The notes: generated by a model not told the origin, from the letters alone. A stretch of DNA of 64,000 nt from Sisyra terminalis (GCA_958496175.1 OY292277.1:49983050-50047049), one strand, 5' to 3'. Numbered from the stretch's first letter, positions 1 to 13,831 are shown. Program-made: numbers and translations.

Positions 1-2235
1 AACTCGATTCATTTGGCACGCAGACATGAATTATTTAATCATTTCAACAAAATATAGCAATGTGGTTACTGTATTTAGTAAAGAATCGAATGAATATTTT
101 GGGGGAAAAAAATTTTTTTTGATGAAATTAATTGTTTTAACAATTACTGTTGTAAATAGTCAATCGATTCCTCTACGATCCAATTCACCACAATAGTTAT
201 TGTTATAGGCCACTAAAATATACCATGGCTTTTTATTTATACTTTACTTACAACTTCAATTGTATGGCACATTTGAATGATTGGTTCAAAATAAAAGTTA
301 ACTTTTGCACGAAATTTCTCATGGAATTTAGGCTATCAAACTAGCAAATTTTGAAAAGAATATAAGAGTAAACAAATCAAGAGAACTTGTTTATTAAAAC
401 AATAAAGAAACGATAATAATTAGGGTTGAAAATTATCATCGCTAGGAATCGGTTGAAAGCAAAAGATATTTACTATAGAACACAAACTATAAAGTATCTA
501 ATGGAAATAACTATCAAGTATAAAAAAAAATAGAATGACCTAAAAGTTCTAGGTATAGATCACAAAAAACAAAGATACCAAATTTTTGCAAAAATCGTTT
601 TTTCAGCGAAGAGTGCTTAGCATTTGCAAAACAAATGACAATCGGTTGGTGCCAAATCCAATCTATGATTTGGATACATGGGAATTGCTCAATCAATATC
701 CAGAATTTTTTCCTGGCTTATCAAAATCATAATATGACGTCTAAGGTTATCCTGGTAGAACATAAATCATTTACTACTATTCAATGGGTTAATTGGTCCA
801 ATTTTGGACATAAAAAGATCTTAAATTAATTTTTGACTTTTAAACAGCGACTTGGTTCATTAAATCGTTTAAGTTCCATCATAAAGAGTGGAAAATCTTA
901 CAGATTGTTTTTACCATCTTATCAAACACCTGTTTCATTCATTGACACTAGTTTCAAAATATTAGTTAGATAGGTAAGAATTTTTCAACCAAATTCCTGG
1001 AACTTCTCCTGAGCCATCTAAATCATATGAAGACTTTTGGATTCGATAAATTCTGAACCTATTCATTGCATTTACATTTGCTAACGTTCTATATTTGGTA
1101 GGGGAAACCAAAGGTATATGAAAATAAAAAGAAATAATTTATTTAAAGAATTAAAAAAAGGATGGCTAAAATACGCATTATCGCTAGATTGCTCTTCGAT
1201 AATAGTTTAAAATCTTACCATGACTTTAAATATATTTTAAACGGAAGAGAAGTTGTTGTACTTGTTTAGGTTTTTGTTTAAGAAGTTTTGGAAACTAAGA
1301 AAAAAAGCAAATAATCTTTTATCACCGGAAAAAATTATCAGTTGAAATTTTTAAAGAATATTAAAAAGGTCCTTATCTTCCTTGAAATCAAGTTAATAAT
1401 AAAATAACATGAAAACCAGGAAAACCAGGAAAAGGATGATAGTCTTATGGAATTTGAAACTAAGAAATAGAAGAGAAATCTTAAGCAAAGTAATGCAACT
1501 GTTATAAAACGATCATTAGTTTCTTAAAGACTTTAAGGAAATTTTGGAAAACTAGGAAAAAAATAAACAACATGTTATATTAAAAAGAAACGTGATTTAA
1601 ATTTTATGCCAAAAACTAAAGTGGGTGGTGAAATAATTAATAAAAAAGCGTGCAAAGCACTAATATAAAAGAACTTTTATGAAGTTTAGAGTATAAAAAT
1701 CATAGAGAAGTTTCAACCAAAGAATCGTAAAAACTATAAGAAAATAAACCCTTTCTTAGTAAAATTTGGTAAAAAATGGTAAAAATTTTATCAAAACTTA
1801 AAACACAACATTAAGGAGATCCTAAAATTTCCTAGAAATAGTAGGAATAGTTTACGAAAAATTTTAGTGAAGAAGACTAGGAAAAAGCACATGCTTTATT
1901 GAGAGCTTTTGAGTGAAAACAATGGAAAAACTACTGGATTTTCTTCAAAAATACTTCAGAAGTAGTAAAAAAAAACCTTTGGAGAAAGCCAGGAAAAAAA
2001 TATTTTTCCAGAAGAAGATTTTTGTAAGGAAAGTAGATTTCATCGCCCACAATTATTTGCTCTAAATTATTGATAAATATGAGATCATCATTGTTGTAGA
2101 TCTTCGTAAGGCTTTCGAAATTATAAATACTTTCTTCCTATTTTGGAAAAATTTAACAGAAGGCTTCATTTTATTTCAATTTTAAATAAAGAAATTGTAA
2201 ATTTTTTTTCTTTGAAATGTTTGATTTAAGAAAAT
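1..2235. other. AT-rich stretch, no gene seen
   Basis: There is no open frame longer than about 64 codons that looks coding, and no recognisable transposase or reverse transcriptase fragment. The sequence is A-rich, with many short purine runs around 1,260-2,000. I see nothing that can be named. Confidence 0.6.
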
Positions 2236-2345
2236 TTGCTATCCTACTAGTGGTTGAGTAGTTAAAGTGACCGCTTCAAAACTGGTAGGTTTTGGATTCA
2301 AATTTTGTATCGAGGAAATTATCGATATTTCTTGATTTTATGAAT
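2236..2345 (+). repeat. tRNA-derived SINE-like sequence
   Basis: A tRNA-like block has an A-box-like stretch (GGTTGAGTAGTT near 2,253) and a degenerate B-box-like stretch (GGATTCAAAT near 2,294). It is followed by a short tail containing ATCGATATTTC. The head and tail match, in reverse complement, the three copies near 39.6, 41.4 and 43.1 kb, so this is a dispersed family. It is degenerate and unlikely to be a working tRNA. Confidence 0.55.
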
Positions 2346-2399
2346 TTTTATTGATAAATATATCCCTTTGCGTCATAGATCATTAAAATATGGTACTTA

Positions 2400-3110
2400 T
2401 CAAAATATCGGTCATTACTTTTAAATATTGGTTGCCATTCATTGTACCCTTAACAAAATTCAGAGGTTCAGGACCTTCTTCTGAAATCCAAAACGATATC
2501 ATTGTGGATGGTGTATACTTCATAAATTTTTAAACACAATTTTCCTGATATCGTTCTTTAGATTTTCTCCGAAGAAATGTAAAATTCTTTGTCATAGTTT
2601 CCAGTCGATGCAAATCGCTAAATCTTCATTAAAAAAAGTAGGAATTTATAACATTTATAACATTATCAAATGTACATTACTTGATGGAAAAAAATAATAT
2701 ATGAAATATGTCATTAATTTTTTTTATCTTTCTAGAATCTTCTACGATAAAAAAATTGTTCCTTTTTGGTAAATTAGAACCTGTTTTTCTTCATTTTTAT
2801 GGTAAACTTTGGCTTTTTAATCGGGCATCTATATTTAAAACCAGCTTCATACAATCGCCTTCGTAACGTCCTTGTAGAAATTATAATTCCAAAATTAAGT
2901 AAATCACAATGCAATTTTTTTTAATGATGAAAAAATATTTTTATTAAAATCTTACGATCGGTTCGAGGCGTTGTTTTTCTAGCTTCTCTACAATTTGATC
3001 GATTGTTGAGATTCATTTGATTTGATGTTAACTTTTTGTGAATCCCTAATACGGTTTGATGAGAAAATTTTCTAATTTCTTGCGATTTCCCGGAAGAAAC
3101 ATTTATTGGT
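2400..3110 (-). pseudogene. Tc1-like transposase relic
   Basis: Read on the minus strand, broken frames give segments in the order expected of a Tc1-family transposase. An HTH-like piece (FFREIARN, near 3,095) comes first, then the linker REARKTTPRTDRKI, then RTLRRRLYEAGFKYRCPIKK, then GPEPLNF and GTMNGNQYLK near 2,430-2,480. The linker resembles the family's GRPRKTTPR motif and the third piece its second HTH. Stops and frameshifts separate the pieces, and the catalytic Asp/Glu region is not intact. It is a dead copy. It abuts a Helitron helicase relic in the same orientation, which suggests nesting. Confidence 0.75.
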
Positions 3111-3234
3111 CATTATTAAAGCCAATATTGGTCGTTTATTTTGGTTAATATTTTTAATTTTATCTAGTTTTTGATACTAATAAGGAAAAGATTAAAACGT
3201 TATTCATGCTGTTTTATAAAAAAGCTAGGGATTT

Positions 3235-3550
3235 GGTAAACATTTTTCGAATGAGACAAAATTCGAAGGAAATGAAGTCAATACGCTTGATTCGTCGACA
3301 AGAACACTGCCATTACCGAGATTCAAAAATTGTTTGGAAAATTCTTCAGTAGATGGATCATTCTGCAACGCAACTCATGTTGCCAGCTGATATTTTTTTA
3401 CATTGTGTCACAAATTTTATGATTTTAAGCAGGACTATATTTTATTGGCAGAATCTAAACTTGGAATGATTGGCAATGTTTGAGAGAAATCGCCAATCAG
3501 TAAAATCATTGCGCCTTCAAAACATACTGAGTCATTGCGTCGAACTTCCA
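3235..3550 (-). pseudogene. Helitron Pif1-like helicase relic
   Basis: The minus strand encodes ILLIGDFSQTLPIIP, close to the Helitron helicase motif (L)LGGDFRQTLPVIP. It is followed after in-frame stops by SCLKS, HNVKKYQLAT and then EEFSKQFLNLGNGSVLVDES and FPSNF. The family pattern in this region is a CLKSS..LW..V..L.LT block followed by FS..LL..G.G and a P.NF motif, so the order is right. At least three stops interrupt it. The Rep/HUH nuclease part is not visible. The fragment is oriented opposite to the Helitron 3' end at 4,412, so they may come from different insertions. Confidence 0.75.
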
Positions 3551-4329
3551 ATGGTTTCAATGGTTAAATGCGTTTCTTAAATAAAAATTACCGACAATAT
3601 TAAATTGACATATAAGTGTGGGTGACGTGAACTGCCAATTGCGTAAAATGCCAAGCCTAATTTATTGAAAAACTCATTTTATTCATTTTTTTCCGTGAAT
3701 TGTTAAGATATATTAATAGTTATTCTGCTATTCGGAAGGAAGACGAATCTACCAAATCATATAGCATCATAATCGGTCCCGTCATTTTTCAAGCTCTAAT
3801 TGGTCTACTACCCCTACTTTGTTTTTTATGCTGAAGATATCTGATTTGACAAACTTTGCATGTCAATGTAATGGCAAGATGCTTCAATGGAGAGAATCAA
3901 TCCGAGGGCAACGCATGAACCCAAATACATAGCTTCAATAAAGCAAATCGTCAGCCTAAATTCTCAATCTGCTAAGTTCACTTTTAAATTTTTTTGTTTT
4001 TTTGTTCCAATAGGAAGGAATACAAAAATCTATCAAATGACAAACTGATAAATCTATTTAAATATAAAAATTTCTTAATATGCAAAATGAATCGGAAATC
4101 TGCTTTATGTAGTAATTTATGTAGCTTATATTTACTTTTTTTTCCTTTCCCTGAAAACACTGTTAAAAAGAATTTAGCAGCTTAACACTTTAGACCGACG
4201 AAATGTGTTGGCTGTCTTGCAATTGAAATAATTGATTTCTTTTTATATAATTTTTATTTTATTTTTATATATTTATTATTCTAACGAAGTATTGAACTTA
4301 ATTTTGTTCATTTTATTATTGATAATTTA

Positions 4330-4412
4330 AACTAAGTGTAGCAAAAATATTCATTTATAAAACACTACGTTCATTGCATGTTAGGCAGTACGAAGTTTGC
4401 TGGGTCAGCTAG
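4330..4412 (+). mobile_element. Helitron 3' terminus
   Basis: The sequence ends with GAAGTTTGCTGGGTCAGCTAG followed by T. The GCTG-GGT-CAGC hairpin just before CTAG is the Helitron 3' signature (hairpin plus CTRR, inserted before a host T). This kind of terminus is very common in insect genomes. The 5' TC end was not located, so the element length is unknown. Confidence 0.6.
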
Positions 4413-4413
4413 T

Positions 4414-7400
4414 ATATAATAAAAATGATACTTTGATAACTAATAAGGAAATAATCACACTTGACTCTTAAACGATTAAATGCCATTTTTTTATATTCAA
4501 ACAAAATTTATGTTAAGTTTATTTTAAACAAAATGACAATTTTAATTTTTATTGAAACTTTATATACACCTTCAAGAGTATTGCTAAATGATATGTTTCA
4601 AAGGACTTTGAAATGATTCCCAGAAAATGGGTAGGCTTGAAAGTTAATTAAATTATTCCAAAAATCCTTCTTTAATGAAATAATAGGCATGACAATTCGT
4701 TAACACCTTTGATTCTTTATGAAATTAACCGATGTTTCAAAAAATTGAAAAATGATTTGAGTGGTCCTAATTCAACGGGCCCGGAACAGGTACATAAAAC
4801 GAAATAATTGATGGAACATTTTGCCATTTAGCCAGAAATTTTTAATGAGACTACTTTAAGTGCAATATCATACAGAATGTATATGACTCTCGTCGCTTAA
4901 ATGCATATTAAATGCAAATGAGGTAGTAATGAGGATAGTCAATTATTGATTATTAAGTAGTTAGTGATAAGTGATTTGATTTAGTCACATTTATGCATAT
5001 AAATACCAAATTAATATTGCACTGATCCGTCATGTATACTTCTGGCCAAAACACTTCACATATATATCGGATAATAATTAAATAAGCCCATTGATTCCCA
5101 TCGAAATGTTCTTGCAAATTTGGCATATTTGAACGTTTCATTAAATTGATTTATTCGATTTAAAAGCAACACTCAAAGTCAATGGTTATATTTGCGATAT
5201 TAAATGCAGTCGGGGTTGGCAACAATCAAGTCTAAATACAATATTATATATATATATTTCAAAAATGATGGTTGGGATACTTGAAAGCACGACACACGTG
5301 TGTTATTGCTGCTGGAAGATTTTCCCCCATCGTGTCATCGCCGTTTAGTCATTTCCGCGATTTTGTTGGCACACTTGATCGTCGTCGAATTGAAACTCTA
5401 ATTTTTTTTTTGCCTTGCTTTTCTACTGACAAGTATTTGCTGCCAATCTCATCCCACGAGTTCCAATTTTTCCGTTCTATTCAGCAGGACACTCAACAGT
5501 TTCAATATAAAAACAATAATATCACTATATTTTTCATGAAAGTCCTTCTCAATACTTTCCTGTCAGGATTTTGTAGTGATTTGTTTTCATTTTTATTTCC
5601 CATCTGTGTTATTGATATTTTTTGTATTGGCTCTATATATATATATATTATATAATACATATCGAGTACTTGAAAATTAATTATTTATATTTTCCGAGAG
5701 ATTGGAACACAATACATATTAAATCGAGTAGTGCATTTCTATTCATTAATTTTGCAATATATTTTTTTAATATATTTCTTCTTTGAATACTCATTAATTA
5801 CAATTAAATGCACTGAAGAATATTAAAAAATAATTTCACGTTTTAATAATATATGGGTATATGTTTGCCTAATGCACTTAAGTGCTAATGAAATTTAATG
5901 TACCTACATTCGTTCATACTTTATATGACTAGTAATTCTCTGTTCACTGATTTACATAATACATAAGACCTCTAAATACGATCTAATGCTGGTTAACTAC
6001 ATCTCTCAAAGTTTCAGCATATGATTCGTTCACATAACATAATTAATCATTATTAGTAAATTAATAGTTTACACAGATGTAGCTGAGAAAATTATTTCAG
6101 TAATTACCATAATCAATATCTTCCGAAATCAGAGGTCTTAGTAAAGCTTCATTTAGAGTAATAAACCGTTGATAAACAAAGAAAAGATAAAATGAGTAAA
6201 ATTTTTATAGGTTTACAATGAGAAATAGCTTAATTAGTTTTTGAGATATATAACTTTGAAAAATAGCCATGCGGGGGGACATTTTTGCCCATATCTCAAG
6301 GTCAAAGAGGAATTTGATTGGGAAAAGTAAATAAAATGTGTTTGGATATCAAGCCGATATTTTGGGGGTCAATTCGCCATGTGGATCCTGCTAGACCCTT
6401 TTTAATGGCATCTTAGTTAAAATCAAATGATTACTAAGGACAATATCAAAAAATTACATTTTTACATCACTTAAGCTTTGAATTATTTGACCCCTTAGTA
6501 TGGTAACGATTGAAATCAATAAAAATCCGATGAATTAACTTTGGACAACTATAATGGGTACGGCAATATTACTCCATCACTTAATTAATTAGTTTTTTCC
6601 AGGGCTTTTCTTCTGCAGAGGAATCTTCCATTACCCTTGTTACAGCATAGAATTTTATATGTTAATAATTTTTGGACACTTTTGGGTATTTGGCCGATCG
6701 ATTAAGATTGATTAGGATTATTTGACAGGTCTTCGACTTTCTGGCATACATTTGGCACCATCCACCCCCCCCCCCCTTAACTTATTATTGGTTATTTTTT
6801 TGTCATATTTCATTGGTAAAAGTTGGAGAAATTAAAATTATTGAATTTAAACATTAAATAACTCATTTGGCTTAAATGAACATCTTATGCACTTAGATTA
6901 ACATTGAAACTATTTTTAGTAACAACTTTACATTGTTATCCTGTGAAAAATCGAAGAGCATACAATACTGAATTTATATTCTTTCGGGTTTTTGGTTTTA
7001 TCAATTCAATATAGATTTCGGAATAAAAAATATTTTGTAAATTTTATTAAATTTATAAATTACTCTAATTATAAAATGGCTTTAGTACCACTTTGAAATA
7101 ATTTTTAAGCAGATAAACGGCAATTGAGTGATTATTGGTTTAAAAACGACATTACTTTCCGGTACATCTAATATGTAAGATACAAAGTATAAGTAGTAAA
7201 TGGTACTATACTATACAATATGTACCTATAAATAGCCAATTTGGCGCTGGTCCCTTTAAGCGATATCATTATCTAGCGATGTTGTATTTTCTACTTTAGA
7301 TTTAACTTAATTCGTGAGTAAATCAAACCACAATGAAAATTTACAACAAAAGAGCAAACTATACGATATTAGAACTAAATTACCAAAAAACTGCAAATTT

Positions 7401-10028
7401 ACTTGCAAATTTATTTAAAAACAATGTAGAAAATGCAACGTTACCAGATATTGATCTCGCTAAAAGGATCATAAGCCACTAATTTAATCTATTATATGAA
7501 AACTAGTAACTTTCTGAGAATTATTCACAGTCCAACACTGACAAATGGAAAAAAATGGCAATTGAATGAAAAAAAATGACAGTTGAAACCAATGACAACA
7601 AATAGTTAGTTGAAAATTGGGACAGTAATTATTATATTGGAATTTGCTGTCATTCATACATTTGCCTATTATACTGATACTTAAAGCAAAATTTGTGCTT
7701 ATAGTTATATTTTAGTTATAACAAACTACTAATAACTGATGTGCCATTTCGGGCACTACTGGATGATGCTATGGCAGAGGAATAAAAATATTTTTTTTAA
7801 TTACTCCAAATAAGTATATCTTTTCATACGAATTACGAATTTTTCGATTAGTTCTTCAAGTCAGCTAGATTTTGGACCCCGTCACCGACCACTAGTTCAA
7901 AGCTTTGGTAAACATTTAACAAAGAAAAAAAAGTCATGATTTTCCCAAAAAATACTTTCACTGCTCTTTATTAGGTTTATATTCTAATTCTAATTGAAGA
8001 AAAATTATGGAAAGACTATGGTCAATAAAATGAATCTAAGCTTCAATCTATGCCCTTCTTTAAGAACAAGAACTGCTTGATTTACAAAAAACTGCATTTA
8101 AAAATCAAAGAAATAAGCAATTACATTGTAAAGATTAATACCCTCTTATCCAAAGCATAGATCGAAATAAATAATATTGGCGTGAAATCGAATATGTTTG
8201 CGACGAAATTCGTTCGAAAATTTAATATAAAAAGTAAATATTTTAATATAGACACATCTTTTTTCGTGATCACATAAAATACGACGCCAGTTGAGATTGC
8301 CGTTTGTCGCCATTGTGACAATCCGAGAACTTTCGCATAATTCGATTCGATTGCATCATAAAATAAATGTATTATCGTAAATAGAAAAATATGTTTTCCG
8401 TTGTTCTACGAACAATTCTTTTAGTTCTTATCATTTTTATTAAATTCTCTCGTTCCCCGTTTATTGTATTATTTTCATATCAACCCAAAAAATTGTAACC
8501 ACCACCCTACTAGTGACTGGGGTGGGTTTTCCTTCTTTTCTCTCCCCATTTTCGGGCAATAAAATTTGTTTTTCAGCCCAACATACCTATATATATATAT
8601 ATAGAAGTTTTCTCGTATATTTCGTGTGTTTAATTTGTAAATAATAAACCTGTCATTTGGCCGATTGTCGTACCCGATTGCAATTCGCTTGCTTCACATG
8701 CAATCTAGATTGTAGACACATGCAACTATCGATGCAATTTTACCTGCATATATTTACAACGGGGATATTTTTTTTTTCTCGGTGTAATTGTATGAAAAAT
8801 AATTATTTCAAAACAAAACAGAAAAAAAAAGATTCACTTTTCGTTGGGACAAATGTTCCAGGACAGAGACCAGTGGTCATTTATGTTATTGATCGCTGAA
8901 AATAATTGCAATCGCTTTTTTGTCTAAATAAAATTGTGAAATTATTTTAGTTTTTTAATGAAAACTACAAATTATTTGCAGATTGAACATGACACCGCTA
9001 AAAGGATTATCATGTCCAGCAATGAATTTCATTTCGAATGTATTTCATTTTAAATTTGTCATTTATATGTCATATTCACAAATGCTCGTTGAGCCTTATT
9101 TAATTTTATTACATGAACAATTATTGCAATAATTGATGGGCGCGTTACTATCATTATTAATATTATACATTTGTTATTTTCTAAAATGCATATGGAGAAG
9201 TGTTTCCATGTTTAAATGTTTGACTTGTCATTATAATATTCGGCTGAAATTTCAACTGGAAAAGTAACTTTTGGAAATGTCTTAATTATTTCTTCCTTCA
9301 ATATTTATCCATCAAGTTGATCTCATTTTCAATTTTCTCAATTCTTCACTACAACTTCTAAATATTCATAAGTCTAGAATCGACGAAAATCTATTGAAGA
9401 AATTGAAGTTTATTTGCGGATCTTTCAAACGAATACCCCAAATATGTATTTACTTTTGGGCATAAAATATTGATTTAGGATCAATCAGGCTTCAATTAGA
9501 CTTTGGTACAAAGCATTGATTTCTGTAAACCTTTTCGACTGATCCAAATTTTCCCAATGAACAAAAATCAAACTTAATTTGAATACGATTTTTACCGAAT
9601 CATTTTCATTGTATGTGAAATTTTTTTCTCACAATTAATTTTTGTATTTGAAAGTTTTTTTTTTGTGGACTATTGGGTATATCTAATAAAATATCTAATC
9701 TGGATCTTAGGGGGATTAAGGGCAATTTTTTTTTAAATTTTCAATTTGTTTATCACCAAATTATTCTTTAAATGCAAAGTATTTGTATACAACTATGTTT
9801 ATGATGATCCAACCAAAACTTTTCGCTATCTTTTAGTAAAAAAAAACATCCCTTAAGCCCTCATATGGCACCAAAAAAATTTCCTTTTTGAAACTTTTAA
9901 ATGTAATAGTAGTTATCCTTTGGCACACACAATGCAATTTTGCTAATAATTTTTTTACATAAGGGCATTATTTAAAATCCATTGAGAAAATTAGCTCATG
10001 TAAGGAAAGCTCACCCTTTGAAAACAAC
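4414..10028. other. AT-rich stretch without recognisable gene
   Basis: The region holds TA microsatellites near 5,250, 5,637 and 8,591 and a 12-base C run at 6,765-6,776. A somewhat GC-richer patch lies at 5,270-5,470, with a 127-codon open frame (5,272-5,655) whose C-terminal half is low-complexity and hydrophobic. I do not recognise it. I see no transposase, no RNA gene and no clear inverted repeat. Confidence 0.5.
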
Positions 10029-10758
10029 TTAAGGGGGTATTCTAGTCTAGAGGCCCGAATTTCGAGCGTTTTTTGATAATTTATAAAAAAAAAAGCATTT
10101 TATATTTTTAGTATCCATTTTTTTATCATTTCTTTATTGATGCTTGAAGAATATACAAAATAAATTTCAAAAAAAAAAAAATTCGTCGAGTTATGCATCC
10201 CAGAAGTAAAGAGGGAAAAAAAAGGCCGTGTCCTGGTTGTCATGATTTCAACCCCTGTAGTCATCTGAAAAATAAAAGAAGGGTGAATTCTTAATCTGTG
10301 TGAATATAGCTATCCTCCGAACCAGCGAATCCAAAAACAAAAAATTTTTTCTATAAAATAGTGGCTACTCAAAAACTAGGTCGATTTTTACACTGATTTT
10401 TTAACTTTATCAAATTTTTTAAAAATATTATGAATTAGAAATTTTTATTTTTTGCTAGTTCCAAAGATAAACAGATACTTAAGGAATATTCATGCCAAAA
10501 TTCAAGTGAATCGGCTGATTAGAACTTGAGATATCTGGACAACCCTGTCGAAAAAAGTAGTTTCGAGAAAAACGTGTTTAAAGTTCCAGTCGTACGCTTA
10601 ATCGGTCTGCTTGCCACGTCACTAAAACGGCTATAACTACGAAAATAATTCAAATTTGAAAAAATCCTCTTAAGGAGACATTTTTGAATATCTAAACTAT
10701 CGAATAATGAAAAAAAATCGATTTATTCGAATTTCTAGACTAGAATATACCCCCTTAA
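10029..10758. mobile_element. TTAA-flanked TIR element (family W)
   Basis: TTAA at 10,029-10,032 is followed by GGGGGTATTCTAGTCTAGA, and the right end carries its near-perfect inverse followed by TTAA at 10,755-10,758. A TTAA target with GG starts fits non-autonomous Kolobok-type elements; piggyBac-type elements also use TTAA but usually begin CC. The body of about 720 bp has no coding frame. A related element, W2, is inserted at 15.1-15.8 kb. Confidence 0.65.
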
Positions 10759-10917
10759 TTTATGGTAAATTTGAATAAACATTTTTGTATCCTTAACTTT
10801 TCGTTTCTCTATTTTTCATTAATTCTTAAAGGAAATCCCACCCCTCGAAAAGAACCAATTTCTAAGCAAATTTATTGACTTATTTTTGCATCCTTTGTTT
10901 TCCTATTTCCTATTTGA

Positions 10918-11286
10918 TAGAAAAAAAGTGCTCTACAAAAAATGTCCTATAAAATTTTCTCATAAAATTGATGGTTGCGTCAAAAAATTGAAAAAATATT
11001 AAAATTTCTCTTGAGTTCAACTTTAACCTCGAATAACTTTTGAAGGAATAAATATATCAAAAACTTGTACAAAGACCTTTTTTGTAGATAGTTCAATTTT
11101 CTACAAGAATATACGTTGGTCATTCCGAAATATTGACACCAACGTAAGCTATAAAATTCCAAAATGCAAGAGAATGTTGTTCCCATGTTATTTAAATGGA
11201 AAATCGAAATTTGCGATACAGCACAGCACCTCTTAATATTAATATTAAGAGCTTAAACTTTCACAGGATTTTTTATGAATCAGTCT
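10918..11286 (+). mobile_element. half copy of foldback element X
   Basis: This is the right arm only of the X family defined by the full copies at 33.1, 51.2 and 55.5 kb. It contains the GTGCTCTACAAAAAATGTCC segment, the TCTTAATATTAATATTAAGA palindrome at 11,231-11,250 and the terminal GAATCAGTCT. The left arm is missing. Confidence 0.75.
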
Positions 11287-12430
11287 AGTGTATACCTAAA
11301 TAAACTATAAAGTAAACTGTCAATGAATTGAGTTTATTTTTGGTGATATCAATAAGTTTTTACGACGTCAGAAAGACGGTCTGGCAGACGTCAAAAGCTT
11401 CGAAAAAGCTGTCTTTCTCACTCGGCAACATTTAAGACGTTTGGCGGCGTAATGAAGAGATCTCGAATGCATTTTCTCGAAAGTTCAGAGTTCAGTAGTT
11501 CTCGTGGAAATCGTGTGATAGTGAGACGTGCAGTTTCACCCGCGGATTTTCCATTTTCCCCCCTTTTAGAATCGTTGGCGGCGCTGTAGCATCTGCTGGA
11601 AACGTTACATTGATATTTTATGATCACATTATAATGTTCTGTAGCCGTCCATAATAAACCTAGCGAGCCAACATCATCATCCCTTCGCCCCTTCGATTAT
11701 ATATATTACATATTATGTACTTTCTTCTATTATGACATTTCTTATTTCTTCCGCAGCCATTCCACAATCCTTTGCAATCTTGCTTCCGTGTGCTAACATT
11801 ATTTCATCCCTTGCCATCCGTCGCCCGTTCCGGCTGAATTTCATCCCCTCGACCGCCGGTGCACAGATTTATACTTCTATATATAAAACACAGACGTAAT
11901 ATTCCGCATCTGTAACTAAGTATTGGCAAACTACACCAAGGTGCAACGCAAAGGAGAGCCATTATAAAATAGAAATTTATTCCGAATATATTCTTCTTCG
12001 CTCGCCACCAATCATTCAAGTATTGATTGCACCAAATGCTTCATAAATCATATCTCTGTGGTTGGTAATTCGAAAAAAATTCCTATGAAATTTTCCGGTA
12101 AAATTGAGTGATGTATCGAAACTTTGAGCTTTCTCCAAGTAATTCGATATTAATCATTAAATATATAAAATATTATCAATAGAATTGTAATAAAAGCTTA
12201 AAAGGTTAACACAATTTTCTCGAATTTTCTTTACGTTTTTCCATCTTTTTTTGATCCCAACGAAAAAAAACACTAAAAGTTTAAAATTTGTCCTAAAACC
12301 TTTCATTTTCCAGGGGTGAGTTTTCCATGTAAGGGCATTTTTTTCAAGCAAATTATAAAATAATGTCTTCATCTGAGTAGGACTGGGAAAATTTGTTTGT
12401 CCTTTGTACAAAAAGACAGCCACAATAACC
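11287..12430. other. GC-richer non-repeat stretch, no gene called
   Basis: Between 11,350 and 11,900 the base composition rises well above that of the surroundings and the sequence resembles none of the repeats in this window. It has no open frame with a recognisable domain. It could hold regulatory DNA or an untranslated exon, but that is inference only. Confidence 0.35.
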
Positions 12431-12990
12431 ATTTAAAACTTTCAAAAAGGATAATTTTCATTTGTACAAAAAGGATATAAAGGATTGACTTTTTCGTTGG
12501 AATTAACCAAAATATTTTTGATTGAATCATTCTTAACGTAATTGCATCCAAAGATATTACTTTAAGTGGATCAATTCTTGAAAAATCAAAATTAAAAGTT
12601 AAGGAGATAAAAATGCATACAACAAATTTGGCTTGGAATTTGTCGTTTTCGAGAAGTGGGATATTTTATAACGGTTAATTTTTTCTACGATTTGCTAAAC
12701 AACGTCTATTGGCGAGTAGACTTGTGATAAAATTTTGTTCTGTTTGGAAAAAAGCCGCCACAAATTCGTTTCAAAAAGGACAATTTTCATTTGCACAAAA
12801 AGGATATAAGGGATGGTTTTTTTCTACGGAAATAATCATAATATGTTAGCCTGAATCATCTTTAACGTAATTGCACCCAAAGATGTTACATTTAGTGGAT
12901 CAATTCTTGAGAAATCAAAACGGAAAGTTAAGGAGGTAAAAATTCATACAACAGATTAGGCCTAAAATTAGTCGTTTACAAAGGTTGAAA
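12431..12990 (+). repeat. two diverged direct repeats, about 340 bp apart
   Basis: The block starting near 12,440 (AAAAAGGATAATTTTCATTT) recurs from about 12,774 (AAAAAGGACAATTTTCATTT). Both continue with similar sequence for about 190 bp, through a TAACGTAATTGCA segment and a TTAGTGGATCAATTCTTGA-like segment. They look like an old tandem duplication. No coding frame is seen. Confidence 0.65.
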
Positions 12991-13010
12991 TTTCTCAAAA
13001 AAATTCTTAA

Positions 13011-13735
13011 AAAATTTTGTTGGAAATACCAAAAAAAAAATTCGCTGAAAATTTGAGCCCTTAATATTAATTTTAAGTCCTCGACCAAGACGTGTAAAGA
13101 TTTCCCATTGAAAATACACGGAAACTCTGATTTTTTATTTTTAAATTTCTATATCTCAGCGGCATTTCATGGGATCGCTTTTACCGAAAATGGTTTTTTC
13201 TCAGAATTAAACGCTCTACAAAAGTGCCCATTGCGACAAAGTCGTAACTCACACCGGTGAGGTAGTACGGGCCACTGAACCTGATTTTTCCATAAAATTC
13301 ATGGCTTAATATCTCGTTTAATATTGATCTTCGCGATTTGGTTTACAGGAACTTTTTTGTAGGAAATCAAATTCTCTACAAGTTTTTTATCTATAATTTT
13401 TCCGTAGCTCTTGTAATTTACGAGATAAATGCAAAAAAAACGCGAATTTTATGGAAAAATCAGGTTCAGTGGCCCGTACTACCTCACCGGTGTGAGTTAC
13501 GACTTTATCGCAATGGGCACTTTTGTAGAGCGTTTAATTCTGAGAAAAAACCATCTTCGATAAAAGCGATCCCATGAAATGCCGCTGAGATATAGAAATT
13601 CAAAAATAAAAAATCAGAGTTTCCGTGTATTTTCAATGGGAAATCTTTACACGTCTTGGTCGAGGACTTAAAATTAATATTAAGGGCTCAAAATTTCAGA
13701 GATTTTTTTTTTTTTGGTATTTCCAACAAAATTTC
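13011..13735. mobile_element. foldback element U (long palindrome)
   Basis: The left arm (13,011 to about 13,360) is the reverse complement of the right arm (about 13,385-13,735), centred near 13,373. Matching pairs include TTTTGTTGGAAATACC at 13,015 with GGTATTTCCAACAAAA at 13,716, and the central CCGGTGTGAGTTACGACTTT pairs. Each arm carries a degenerate copy of the TTAATATTAA palindrome shared with families X and Y. There is no protein. It would fold into a hairpin of about 350 bp. Confidence 0.85.
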
Positions 13736-13831
13736 ACGATGGGACCAAAAAAAGTCAAAAAAAATCACCCTAATGCATAGTCATTTTACAGCTTATTTTT
13801 ATGACATTAGTGGAGTCATTTTTAAGTTTTG

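Noticed and set aside
5272..5655. 127-codon plus-strand frame
   Set aside because: No recognisable domain, hydrophobic low-complexity C-terminal half, and no splice or start context that supports it.
6765..6776. Poly-C run
   Set aside because: A simple homopolymer of 12 bases with no associated structure.
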